From assembly GCF_014204325.1 (NCBI RefSeq), contig NZ_JACHKT010000016.1, positions 1 through 64,000 on the forward strand: a stretch of DNA of 64,000 bases, read 5' to 3'. The notes under the pieces are model-generated. The model did not search any database, was not told where the DNA came from, and saw only the letters and a list, made by a program, of their open reading frames with translations. A program made the translations under genes and the position numbers. Shown one piece after another: positions 1 through 7,958 of the stretch; position 1 is the first letter of the stretch; every line of letters begins with the position of its first letter. The stretch comes from Arcicella rosea (GTDB lineage: Bacteria > Bacteroidota > Bacteroidia > Cytophagales > Spirosomataceae).

Positions 1-20
1 AGGAATTCGTTGTTCATCAA

Positions 21-66
21 TCACAAAAAAGCGGTCGAAATTAGTTTTTCGACCGCTTTTTTGTGA
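21..66 (-). terminator. Rho-independent terminator of the ABC-F gene
   Basis: A perfect 20-bp inverted repeat (arms 21-40 and 47-66, loop of six bases) has A-runs and T-runs inside its arms, so it can work in both directions. It lies 30 bp past the stop codon of the minus-strand ABC-F gene. Confidence 0.9.
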
Positions 67-96
67 TTTTAAAATTCGGGATGACTCATGTTTTTG

Positions 97-1737
97 TTAC
101 TTCCCTTTACGCTCAATCTCTCGTAAATTCTCTAATTTTTTATTTCTCAAGAATCCTGTAATATCTTCAAAATGTTCTTTTACTCGTTTGTTTCCAAATT
201 CAAATACTTTGGTAGCTAATCCGTCTAAGAAATCTCTATCGTGTGAAATCAGGATGATTGTTCCTTCAAAACTCTTCAAAGCATCTTTTAAAATATCCTT
301 CGTTTTTAAATCTAAATGGTTGGTAGGCTCATCCAGAATCAACAAATTGACAGGCTCAAGTAATAATTTTACCATTGCCAAACGAGTTTTTTCACCACCC
401 GACAATACTCTTACTTTTTTGTTAACGCTGTCGCCACCAAACATAAAAGCCCCTAAAATATCTTTGATTTTAGTACGTACTTCACCCACAGCAATATTAT
501 CAATGGTTTGAAAAACCGTTAAATCTTCATCTAATAAAGAAGCCTGATTCTGAGCAAAATAGCCAATCATGGAATTATGACCTAATTTTAACTCTCCTTC
601 AAAAGGAATTTCGCCCATGATAGCTTTCACCATGGTCGATTTACCTTCACCATTCTTTCCTACAAAAGCTATTTTTTCGCCTCTTTCAATTGTCAATGAA
701 GCATCTTTAAATACGACATGGTCATCATAGCTTTTACTGACATTATCAACAATAACAGGATAATTTCCTGAACGTGGAGCAGGCGGAAATTTCAAATTCA
801 AGGCTGAAGTATCAATTTCATCTACTTCTACAATCTCAATTTTCTCCAACATTTTTACTCTTGATTGAACTTGAAGCGTTTTTGAGTACGTTCCTTTGAA
901 ACGGTCGATAAATTCTTGCGTTTCAGCAATCATTTTTTGCTGGTCGTTGAATTGCTTTTGTTGTTGTTCCTGACGCTCTTTTCTAAGTTGTAAATACTGA
1001 GAATAATTTACTTTATAATCATAAATGCGTCCCATCGTTAGTTCAATGGTGCGGTTGGTAATATTATCTACAAAAGCTCTATCGTGAGAAATCACGATGA
1101 CGGCTTTGGCATTATTAATCAAAAAATCCTCTAACCATTGGATAGATTCAATATCCATGTGGTTGGTTGGCTCATCTAATAAAATCAAATCAGGATTTTG
1201 AAGGAGAATTTTCGCTAATTCTATTCTCATTCGCCAGCCACCGCTAAATTCACTGGTTTGGCGAGTAAAATCGGAACGTAAAAAGCCTAAACCTAACAAA
1301 GTTTTTTCTACTTCTGCATCAAAATTAATTTCTTCAATAGAATAATACTTCTCGCTCAGTTCAGAAACTTTTTCGATGATGTGCATATACTCGTCTGATT
1401 CATAGTCAGTTCTGGTTTCAAGCTGCGTATTTAATTCGTCAATTTCAGCTTTCATGTTCAATACTGTCGAGAAAGCCTTAGACGTTTCTTCAAAAACCGT
1501 ACTGTTATCTTCCGTGAGTAAATGCTGAGGTAAATAGGCAATTACGGCATCGCCTGGGGCAGAAATTTTTCCTCTGGTTGCTTTATCTACGCCTGCTATA
1601 ATTTTTAAAAGCGTAGATTTTCCCGCTCCGTTTTTTCCCATGAGGGCTACTTTATCTTTGTCGTTGATGTTGAAAGTGACATCACTAAAAAGAGCTCTTC
1701 CACCGAACTCTACCGCTACGTTATCTATTGAAATCAT
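97..1737 (-). CDS. ABC-F family ATPase (ribosome-associated, translation factor type)
   Basis: This 546-residue protein has two ATP-binding cassettes and no membrane segment, the hallmark of ABC-F proteins that act on the ribosome rather than in transport. Cassette 1 has Walker A GKNGAGKST (about residues 34-42), signature SGGWRMR (about 165) and Walker B LLDEPTNHMD (about 187). Cassette 2 has Walker A GKNGEGKST (from 360), signature LSGGEKTR (about 445) and LDEPTNHLD (about 468). The charged, glutamine-rich linker between them (about 245-310) corresponds to the P-site tRNA interaction motif of the family. It has its own terminator and no functional neighbour. This is normally a chromosomal housekeeping-type gene, so its presence near a plasmid origin is slightly odd. 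Which ABC-F subfamily it belongs to, and whether it protects against antibiotics, cannot be told from the sequence. Confidence 0.95.
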   Translation of the reverse strand: MISIDNVAVEFGGRALFSDVTFNINDKDKVALMGKNGAGKSTLLKIIAGVDKATRGKISAPGDAVIAYLPQHLLTEDNSTVFEETSKAFSTVLNMKAEIDELNTQLETRTDYESDEYMHIIEKVSELSEKYYSIEEINFDAEVEKTLLGLGFLRSDFTRQTSEFSGGWRMRIELAKILLQNPDLILLDEPTNHMDIESIQWLEDFLINNAKAVIVISHDRAFVDNITNRTIELTMGRIYDYKVNYSQYLQLRKERQEQQQKQFNDQQKMIAETQEFIDRFKGTYSKTLQVQSRVKMLEKIEIVEVDEIDTSALNLKFPPAPRSGNYPVIVDNVSKSYDDHVVFKDASLTIERGEKIAFVGKNGEGKSTMVKAIMGEIPFEGELKLGHNSMIGYFAQNQASLLDEDLTVFQTIDNIAVGEVRTKIKDILGAFMFGGDSVNKKVRVLSGGEKTRLAMVKLLLEPVNLLILDEPTNHLDLKTKDILKDALKSFEGTIILISHDRDFLDGLATKVFEFGNKRVKEHFEDITGFLRNKKLENLREIERKGK

Positions 1738-1790
1738 GGTATTTTTTTATGAAATGCAAAGATAAGGAAAAACGAAGTTTTTTATAACTC

Positions 1791-1913
1791 TGTTTGGTAA
1801 TCCCTTTTGGTTACTGAATAGAAGAGCGGTAGAATTAAACATTTATTGCGTAGCGGTAATCCTTTACGGTTACCGCATATTCAATACGGCAACCGCAAGG
1901 GATTGCCGCTACA
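1791..1913. repeat. REP-like palindromic repeat cluster
   Basis: Three versions of one short palindromic unit sit upstream of the ABC-F gene. Unit B (about 1851-1877) has the core GCGGTAA...TTACCGC. Unit C (1886-1913) is the same unit inverted (read on the minus strand: GTAGCGGCAATCCC then TTGCGGTTGCCGT). Unit A (about 1791-1816) is a degenerate copy with GGTAATCCC and GGTTAC. A pair of inverted imperfect palindromes is the usual form of bacterial REP/BIME elements. No REP-associated transposase is in the window. Confidence 0.6.
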
Positions 1914-1957
1914 ATCTATTTATTTGAAAATCCAACATCACAAACCCGAAAGCAAAA

Positions 1958-2607
1958 TCATTCTTCCATTTTAGGTTTTGAAGCCGATTTTGCTTGGTTC
2001 AATCGATAGCTTAAAGTGTCAAATTGATTTGTCTTGTCTCGGTAAAAAATCTCTGTATGAATAAAAATTTACGCCTTCAATAATTGTTCTTACTCTTCTT
2101 GAATACGAAATCTGTAAAGCATTTTCATTCGCTAAATTTAAGGTAAAATGCGTACTTGGGAACAAGTTGGCATAGTCTATTGGATTAACTTCATTGGTTT
2201 GTTTCAAGGTTGTTGTCACGTTTGTCAATTCTGCTCGCAAACCTGTTTCAATTTTTCCTTCTTTGCGGTAATTGACGTTCGCCGATACACCATAATTGGC
2301 AGGATTTCCCGAAATCAATTCAAAAGAGCCATTAAAACATTGCTTTTGTTCTTTTTTCAAAATGATATTAATAATGCCCGACATTCCTTCGGCTTCATAT
2401 CGTGCCGAAGGATTCGTGATAATTTCTACTTTTTCAATCAAACTTCCTTGTAATTGTGCAGCCCAGCATCACCTTTAAAACTTACTAAACCCGAAGGTTT
2501 TCCATCAATCAAAATCCTGACGTTATCGCTTCCACGCAATTTTACACCCCCAATGTTGCTGAGAATATCAGACGCAGAACCGCCTGCATTTGATAAATCT
2601 TTTCCAC
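1958..2607 (-). pseudogene. Remnant of an outer-membrane TonB-dependent receptor / beta-barrel protein
   Basis: Three pieces of one outer-membrane receptor survive in different frames on the minus strand. The plug-domain piece (about 2607-2465) reads GKDLSNAGGSASDILSNIGG followed by the family motif RILIDGKPSGLV. A one-base deletion near 2462-2470 then shifts into a second frame (2441-2019) that begins LIEKVEIITNPSARYEAEG, the classic end of the plug, and runs into beta-barrel strands ending near QISYSRRV. The C-terminal piece (about 2018-1958) reads DTLSYRLNQAKSASKPKMEE and ends in a stop. Most of the barrel and all of the N-terminus are missing. The protein belongs to the receptors with a carboxypeptidase-regulatory N-domain. 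It cannot be functional. Confidence 0.8.
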
Positions 2608-2910
2608 GCTAATTTTTTTATCTTTGTTCTATTCCTAGAAAAGGCATAAAAACTAGGAGTACAAAAGGTGAAATTTACGAAATTGTTGGGAGTATGGCAT
2701 CTTGAAAAATCAGCAATTCATTTGATAAAAGGATGAGGTGTTTTTTATTAAAAATGGTTCGTAATTTAGAAAAGTAATATAACTTTTGTGCTGGAAATTA
2801 TAGGGAACAATGATAATTCCATTGAAAAGCATCTAGGTTAAAAGCGAATGTGTTTTTACAAAATTATTTTACTACATTTCAATTGTATTTTCCTACGGTA
2901 ATAGGCTGTT
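2608..2910. other. Intergenic stretch with no recognisable feature
   Basis: No open frame with a family signature, promoter or strong hairpin is evident here. It lies between two decayed genes and is probably further degraded coding DNA. Confidence 0.5.
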
Positions 2911-3063
2911 GAATTAAGACCCATTATCATGACTTCTTTAGCTTTTGTAGTGGACTTATTCCGATAATGGATGCCAAAGGTCCTTCGGCTCAAGGCAACC
3001 ACTCTATCAGTATTGGTGCGGCAGTTGGAATGTTTTCTGGAGTAATCTTGGGTATATTTACAG
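2911..3063 (+). pseudogene. Remnant of the C-terminus of an RND efflux pump (HAE1/AcrB type)
   Basis: The frame starting at 2911 reads ELRPIIMTSLAFV. After a one-base shift near 2950 it continues GLIPIMDAKGPSAQGNHSIS and then IGAAVGMFSGVILGIF. These are the hallmark last transmembrane segments of hydrophobe/amphiphile-efflux RND pumps (LRPIxMTSLAF..G..P, then NxSIxxGAxxGM..GxxLG.F). The rest of the roughly 1000-residue pump is gone, and the segment is fused by deletion to the following efflux-factor remnant. The gene order pump then outer-membrane factor is that of a normal tripartite efflux operon. Confidence 0.75.
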
Positions 3064-3064
3064 A

Positions 3065-3325
3065 AGACCCGATCTAAAAAATGCAGAATTGCTACTTCAA
3101 GAAGCAAATGCAAAAGTTGGTATAACAAAAGCAAGCCTATATCCATCGTTAACAATTAAGTTGCTGTTGGAATTACTCAACCATTGTTAAATGGCAAATT
3201 ATTTAGAGGTAATTACTGCTCAAAGTAATTTACTACAAAGTGAATTAGAATTGGTTTCGCTGAAAAAAGCTAGACTAGAAGCAGATGTAGATTTATATCG
3301 GTCGTTAGGTGGCGGCTGGAAATAG
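3065..3325 (+). pseudogene. Remnant of an outer-membrane efflux factor (TolC/NodT family)
   Basis: One frame from 3065 reads RPDLKNAELLLQEANAKVGI then TKASLYPSLTI, the conserved RRPDI..AE..L..A.A..G.A.A..YPS motif of RND outer-membrane lipoproteins. It continues to TQPLLNGKLFRG. A second frame (3197-3325) gives NYLEVITAQSNLLQSELELV and ends LYRSLGGGWK before a TAG stop, the family's typical C-terminus. Roughly the middle third of the gene is missing. Together with the upstream pump remnant it marks a dead efflux operon. Confidence 0.8.
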
Positions 3326-3348
3326 TAATCATTTTAAGATTTGTATTG

Positions 3349-3395
3349 AAAAAAACGAGGCTGTCCAAAAAGTATTTGGCAACCTCGTTTTTTTT
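3349..3395 (-). terminator. Terminator downstream of the GH146-type gene
   Basis: A 12-bp stem (A7-CGAGG at 3349-3360, CCTCG-T7 at 3383-3394) with a 22-base loop lies 15 bp past the stop of the minus-strand gene. Its A- and T-runs suit termination from either side. Confidence 0.75.
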
Positions 3396-3409
3396 ATTGG
3401 CAACTATTC

Positions 3410-5776
3410 TCATTTTTTCATCAATCTAATACTATAAATTGCTCCAGTACTTTGCTTATTTTTTGCTACAAATTTGATATTGATGAGTTTCTTATTCCAT
3501 TCAGCAGGTAATTCATAATCTACTTCAAATGGCTTTCTTGATTTCACCGCTTCAAACTGAACCGACTTAAATAACTGATTATCAAGTAAAATATCAAAAT
3601 CTCTTACTCGGTTTTCATTGCCAAAAGTAATTCTGATTTTCTGAGCATTTTGCTCGTTATTTCTTAAATCATAACTTATCCAATCGGTAGTACTTCTCCA
3701 GAATGCACCAAGTTCTCCGCCCACATTTGATTGGTTCCCTTGAAAATGATGGTCGGCTTCGGGTTGTTGTTCGCCCAAAGCAATTTGGTCAACTGTTTGT
3801 TGTTCTAAAGCCAATTTCACTTGTTCTTTTTCCTTCATTTCCTGTATTTTACTCGCCAATTTCTCTTGATTCATCACTGGAAAATATAGCATATATCGGG
3901 CATCGTGTAATTCGTAAAAAGGAATTAAAGTAAGCGAATGATACTTGGTTGGATAAAGTGCATCGCCCATCGAAAAGGCTAATGGCTGGTTTTTAATCGG
4001 CTGAATTTTCGATAAAAATTCTTTGGAATTACTTACCAAAATTGGTGCTTCGTCTAAAGGATATAATTTCCCAGACGCTTCGTGTCCCATTCTGCTATTG
4101 TCGGCAAAAAGTCCTTTTAAGTCGGTTGTGTCGGTTTTGGCTGCCAACACAATTGGTCCATGCACAAACGAAACCCAAGGCGAGCCGTCGGGAAGTGTTT
4201 CAACAGTCGTTTCCATTGGGAAATTAAGCGATACTTTATCGCCCGATTTCCAAGTTCTATTAATCGCAATAAATGAACTTGGTTTTTCATTTACTTCAAA
4301 CGTTTTCCCATTTACTTTTACTTGAAAAGCCTTTTCTTTCACCCATTTCGGATAGCGAACATAAAGCGTAAAAGTTTGTGGTTGAGTCAATTTTAAAGTA
4401 ATTTCTGAGTTTGAAGCATTCGGAAATTGTGTGTTTTGCGTCAGTGTCAAGCCTTTTTCTTTCCAATTCAACGTAGAAGCCATGAATAGATTTACGTACA
4501 AATCTTTGTCGGTATGTGCATAAATCATTTCGCCGTACTTGCCATGATTTTCAATTCCCGAACCCACACAGCACCAAAAACCTTCTTGTGGCTGAGAATA
4601 AACCCGATAATGACGTGGACGAATGGGCGTAAAATAAACAAATCCGCCTTTTGTCGGATGTTGTGAAGACAAAATATGATTGAAAAGCGTGCGTTCAAAA
4701 AAGTCAATATAATTGGCTTTGGGTTCAGACAAAAACAATGCTTTCGTCAGTTTCAACATATTGTATGAATTACAAGTTTCGGGACCTTGGTTCGATTCCA
4801 ACATCGGTGTAAAATCATTGACAGGATTAAAGTGTTCTCTGAAACTATTTCCACCGAAAGAAACGCTGCGTTTGGTACTTACATTTTCCCAGAAAAAATT
4901 AGCTGCATTTGCCCAATCTTGGTTCTGTGTTAAATCCGCAATTTTTTGAAAACCAATTACTTTAGGAATTTGTGTATTGGCGTGTAAACCCGTTAGAGCA
5001 TCTTTTTGAGCTAACAATGGGTCAAGGATGGCACGATGGGATATTTTTTGAGCAATTGCTAAATATTTATTCTCATGTGTAATTTCATAAAGATTAGCAA
5101 ACACTTCGTTCATACCTCCATGTTCGGTTCTTAGCATTTTTTGAATTTGTTCATCATTCAAATTTTGAATGGTTACAGCAAACCAATCAGCTAATTTTAC
5201 CAAAATACTCAAAGCTTGTTTGTTTCCTCCAATTCTGTAAGCATCATCTAAACCCGCAAATAATTTATGAATGTTGTACAAAGGCACCCACGTATTATTC
5301 AAGCCAAAGCCACTTCCATCCAAATCTCCTTTAGCAATTCTACTCCAAAATACTTTTCCTTGCGGAATTCCACCAACATAACCATCTCCATTTTTTTGCT
5401 GACATTTTGCCAATTCAGACACCATGTATTCCAATCTTTTTTTCACTTCGACATTATCCGTTGAAGCATACATCAATGCCAATGCTGATAAATAATGTCC
5501 GCCGATGTGTCCATCCAAACCAGAATTCTCCCAGTTTCCATAGCGTTCAGCTTTTAAAGGCAAACCTGCATCAATCAAGTAAGGAGCTAATAATCGGTCA
5601 GGATTCAAAGCAAGAATATACTTCAAATCAACCTCTTGGGCGTTCAGAAATGACCCAGCTTTTAAACGAACAGCTTGGAGCGGGAAGCTTTGAAGTTTAG
5701 TATTTACTTCTTGAGCAAAGTTATTTGTGCATGAGCCAAAAAGCAATAAAAATGAAAGTGTTGTTCTTAAAAACAT
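3410..5776 (-). CDS. GH146/GH127-type beta-L-arabinofuranosidase, secreted (DUF1680)
   Basis: A 788-residue secreted glycosidase with an N-terminal signal peptide. The N-terminal two thirds is the (alpha/alpha)6 barrel of the GH127/GH146 superfamily. The phrases NNTWVPLYNIHKLFAGLDDAY and YPKWVKEK are typical of the GH146 branch, which removes beta-L-arabinofuranose from arabinan or related side chains. The zinc-thiolate catalytic site is visible: E333 and C335 in GPETCN, and C402-C403 in WCCVGSG, matching the Glu/Cys/Cys-Cys pattern whose last cysteines include the nucleophile. The C-terminal 250 residues carry beta-sandwich domains of the kind usually found after this catalytic domain. It is transcribed alone from a canonical promoter with a palindrome shared with the ECF sigma gene. 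The enzyme class is firm; the exact linkage cut is inference. Confidence 0.9.
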   Translation of the reverse strand: MFLRTTLSFLLLFGSCTNNFAQEVNTKLQSFPLQAVRLKAGSFLNAQEVDLKYILALNPDRLLAPYLIDAGLPLKAERYGNWENSGLDGHIGGHYLSALALMYASTDNVEVKKRLEYMVSELAKCQQKNGDGYVGGIPQGKVFWSRIAKGDLDGSGFGLNNTWVPLYNIHKLFAGLDDAYRIGGNKQALSILVKLADWFAVTIQNLNDEQIQKMLRTEHGGMNEVFANLYEITHENKYLAIAQKISHRAILDPLLAQKDALTGLHANTQIPKVIGFQKIADLTQNQDWANAANFFWENVSTKRSVSFGGNSFREHFNPVNDFTPMLESNQGPETCNSYNMLKLTKALFLSEPKANYIDFFERTLFNHILSSQHPTKGGFVYFTPIRPRHYRVYSQPQEGFWCCVGSGIENHGKYGEMIYAHTDKDLYVNLFMASTLNWKEKGLTLTQNTQFPNASNSEITLKLTQPQTFTLYVRYPKWVKEKAFQVKVNGKTFEVNEKPSSFIAINRTWKSGDKVSLNFPMETTVETLPDGSPWVSFVHGPIVLAAKTDTTDLKGLFADNSRMGHEASGKLYPLDEAPILVSNSKEFLSKIQPIKNQPLAFSMGDALYPTKYHSLTLIPFYELHDARYMLYFPVMNQEKLASKIQEMKEKEQVKLALEQQTVDQIALGEQQPEADHHFQGNQSNVGGELGAFWRSTTDWISYDLRNNEQNAQKIRITFGNENRVRDFDILLDNQLFKSVQFEAVKSRKPFEVDYELPAEWNKKLINIKFVAKNKQSTGAIYSIRLMKK

Positions 5777-5833
5777 AGAATTTTGTTCTTGAATAACGTT
5801 TTTTCGTAAAAGCTAAATAAGGCAATTTTTAAA

Positions 5834-5878
5834 TGTGTTGATTTGACACAAATATAAGCATTCACCCCAAGAAGTCAA
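5834..5878 (-). promoter_or_regulatory. Promoter of the GH146-type gene with overlapping operator
   Basis: On the minus strand a -33 TTG (5876-5878) and a -7 TATATTTG (5849-5856) are exactly 19 nt apart, a perfect match to the Bacteroidota consensus TTG-N19-TAnnTTTG. Directly overlapping the end of the -7 box is the palindrome TGTGTCAAATCAACACA (5834-5850). The same arrangement recurs at the ECF sigma gene (26324-26346). A repressor site overlapping the transcription start is the simplest reading. Confidence 0.75.
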
Positions 5879-5920
5879 CACTTGTATATCATTATTCTAT
5901 TTTTAATTATTACGAATAAT

Positions 5921-5967
5921 ATAAAAATCTGTTTGGAAAGTAAAATGCTATAACTTTCCAAACAGAT
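5921..5967 (-). terminator. Terminator ending the susC-1 operon after GH127
   Basis: A perfect 14-bp stem (5927-5940 with 5954-5967, 13-base loop) is followed on the minus strand by five T residues. It lies 10 bp past the GH127 stop and separates the large operon from the GH146-type gene. Confidence 0.9.
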
Positions 5968-5976
5968 AAGTAAGCA

Positions 5977-7953
5977 TTAATTTTTCCCCAGCCAAACTGC
6001 CATCGGTTTAATATCTCTGTGTCCCCAAACTACATAAGGAACCATCTGAATGGGTACTGCTTGTTTTCCTTCGTTGGTATTTATCCAGCCTTTTCCTTTC
6101 AAAACGGTTACTCCGTTCAATAAATCTTTTTGATATTCAGCCGTCAAAGGTGCTTGTTCGTTCAAGGAAATGTCTAAAGCATGATTGTTATTGTCTTGTG
6201 CTTCTACGCAAAATAACATTGGACCTCTTTGGACAGCTACTTTATTCGCATTTGCCTTGATATTGGCGTTACTTGTTAAAGTTTTGTTTTCCATTGGGAA
6301 ACTGATACTTACTTTATCGCCACTTTTCCAAGCATGATTAATTAAAGCATAGCCATTTTCGATTTTATAAGTAACCGCTTTACCATTTAATTTAATGATG
6401 GTTTTAGCAGATGAAGTAGCGTTGAAATAATATAAATCGCTTGGTACGGCTTCGTTTTGTGACCAACCCGGAATACGAATACGCAAAGTAGCAGGCGTTA
6501 ATTTTGATGTTTCGACCGATAAATTAACGTCTCCACTCCAAGGATAATTGGTCGTTTGGGTCAATTGAATGGTTTGATTTTTTACTGCTAAAGTCGCTTC
6601 CGAATTCATAAATAAATTTACGAAAACGCTGTTATCTTTTACGGCATAGACATAACCAGAAACCGAAGGTACAAATCTTGAAAGATTGGAAGGACAACAC
6701 GAACAGTCAAACCACGGACTGCGACAAGTTGCTCCTTGATTGAACTTTTCTTTTCCATCAAATACAAGTGGATTTGGATAAAAGAATTTGTCACCTTCTA
6801 AAGACAAACCCGACATCAAACCATTGTACAAAGTTCTTTCTAAAACATCCATGTATTTAGATTCGCCATGCAATAAAAACATACGGTGATTCCAATAAAC
6901 ATTGGCAATAGCCGCACAGGTTTCCGCATAAGCGTCGTTTGGTAAAGCATAGGCTACATCAAAACCTTCGATGCCATGTGCCGCTCCCAAACCACCAGTC
7001 ACATACATTTTTTTACTAACAATATCTTCCCAAAGTTTATCAATTGCCTTTAGGTATGCTTTATCGCCCGTAATGGCTGCAATGTCTGCCATCGACGCAT
7101 ACATGTAAACTGCACGCACAGAATGCCCAACGGCTTCATCTTGCTGCGTTACGGGCAAGTGGTCTTGTGAATACGCAGGACTATCGAAGTCGGTCTTTTT
7201 ACCAGTAAGTGGCTGATGACCACGTCTTTCAAGTAAAAGTTTTGCTAAATCAAGGTACTTCTTATTATTGGTTACTCTGAATAATTTAATCAAACCCAGT
7301 TCAATTTCCTGATGTCCCGAATAGCTTTGTAATCCCTTATTAAAACATAAATCATAAATCAAATCTGCATTTTTAGTAGCAATATTCAAGAATGACTTTT
7401 TGCCAGTAGCGACATAATGGGCAACCGCTGCTTCGTACATGTGACCAGCGTCATAAAATTCATGGCTCATTTTTTCACCCAAAAATCTACCTTTAGGGTC
7501 ATAAGAACAACATTGGAATTTGTTGTAATCATTCGCTTTCAAGGTCCAAGCGGTGTATAGATAGCCATCATCTTCTTGAGCAGCGGCTATGTACGAAATT
7601 ACTTTGTCCAAATAAGCGTCTAATTTAGGATTTCTTTCGTTCATCAAAGAGTAAGAAGCTCCTTCGATAATTTTATAAACGTCCGAATCATCAAAACCAA
7701 AACTTCCTTCGAATTTTCCTTCTTTTAGTCCGCCGGCAAAAATAAAATTATTGATTCTACCCGTTTCCTCGCATTTCTGAAAAGCGTAAGGAATCGTTTT
7801 GTTTTCGACAGTATCTAAACGACTTTTCCAGAAACCGCCCGTTACTTTTACTTTCGTAAAATCAATCGGTTTGATGGGATAATCATAAGAAAGTTTTTGG
7901 GCATTGGCATAAAAAGCCAAAAGCCAACACGCCATTAAGAGTACTTTTTTCAT
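5977..7953 (-). CDS. GH127 family beta-L-arabinofuranosidase, secreted
   Basis: A 658-residue protein with a signal peptide ending near YANAQ. It is a classical GH127 (DUF1680) enzyme: the domain opens with VKVTGGFWKSR, and the catalytic zinc-binding residues appear as E344 and C346 in AETCAA and C417, C419 and C420 in DCSCCPSN. In characterised members the last cysteine pair carries the nucleophile that releases beta-L-arabinofuranose. It is the last gene of the susC-1 operon, 5 bp after the first ASPIC/UnbV lipoprotein, and is followed by a strong terminator. The signal peptide suggests periplasmic action on oligosaccharides brought in by the SusC/SusD pair. Other GH127 specificities are known, so the exact substrate remains inference. 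Confidence 0.92.
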   Translation of the reverse strand: MKKVLLMACWLLAFYANAQKLSYDYPIKPIDFTKVKVTGGFWKSRLDTVENKTIPYAFQKCEETGRINNFIFAGGLKEGKFEGSFGFDDSDVYKIIEGASYSLMNERNPKLDAYLDKVISYIAAAQEDDGYLYTAWTLKANDYNKFQCCSYDPKGRFLGEKMSHEFYDAGHMYEAAVAHYVATGKKSFLNIATKNADLIYDLCFNKGLQSYSGHQEIELGLIKLFRVTNNKKYLDLAKLLLERRGHQPLTGKKTDFDSPAYSQDHLPVTQQDEAVGHSVRAVYMYASMADIAAITGDKAYLKAIDKLWEDIVSKKMYVTGGLGAAHGIEGFDVAYALPNDAYAETCAAIANVYWNHRMFLLHGESKYMDVLERTLYNGLMSGLSLEGDKFFYPNPLVFDGKEKFNQGATCRSPWFDCSCCPSNLSRFVPSVSGYVYAVKDNSVFVNLFMNSEATLAVKNQTIQLTQTTNYPWSGDVNLSVETSKLTPATLRIRIPGWSQNEAVPSDLYYFNATSSAKTIIKLNGKAVTYKIENGYALINHAWKSGDKVSISFPMENKTLTSNANIKANANKVAVQRGPMLFCVEAQDNNNHALDISLNEQAPLTAEYQKDLLNGVTVLKGKGWINTNEGKQAVPIQMVPYVVWGHRDIKPMAVWLGKN

Positions 7954-7958
7954 CGTAT

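Noticed and set aside
2856-3155. A 99-codon minus-strand open frame
   Set aside because: The opposite strand carries clear RND pump and efflux-factor motifs; this frame is antisense to them.
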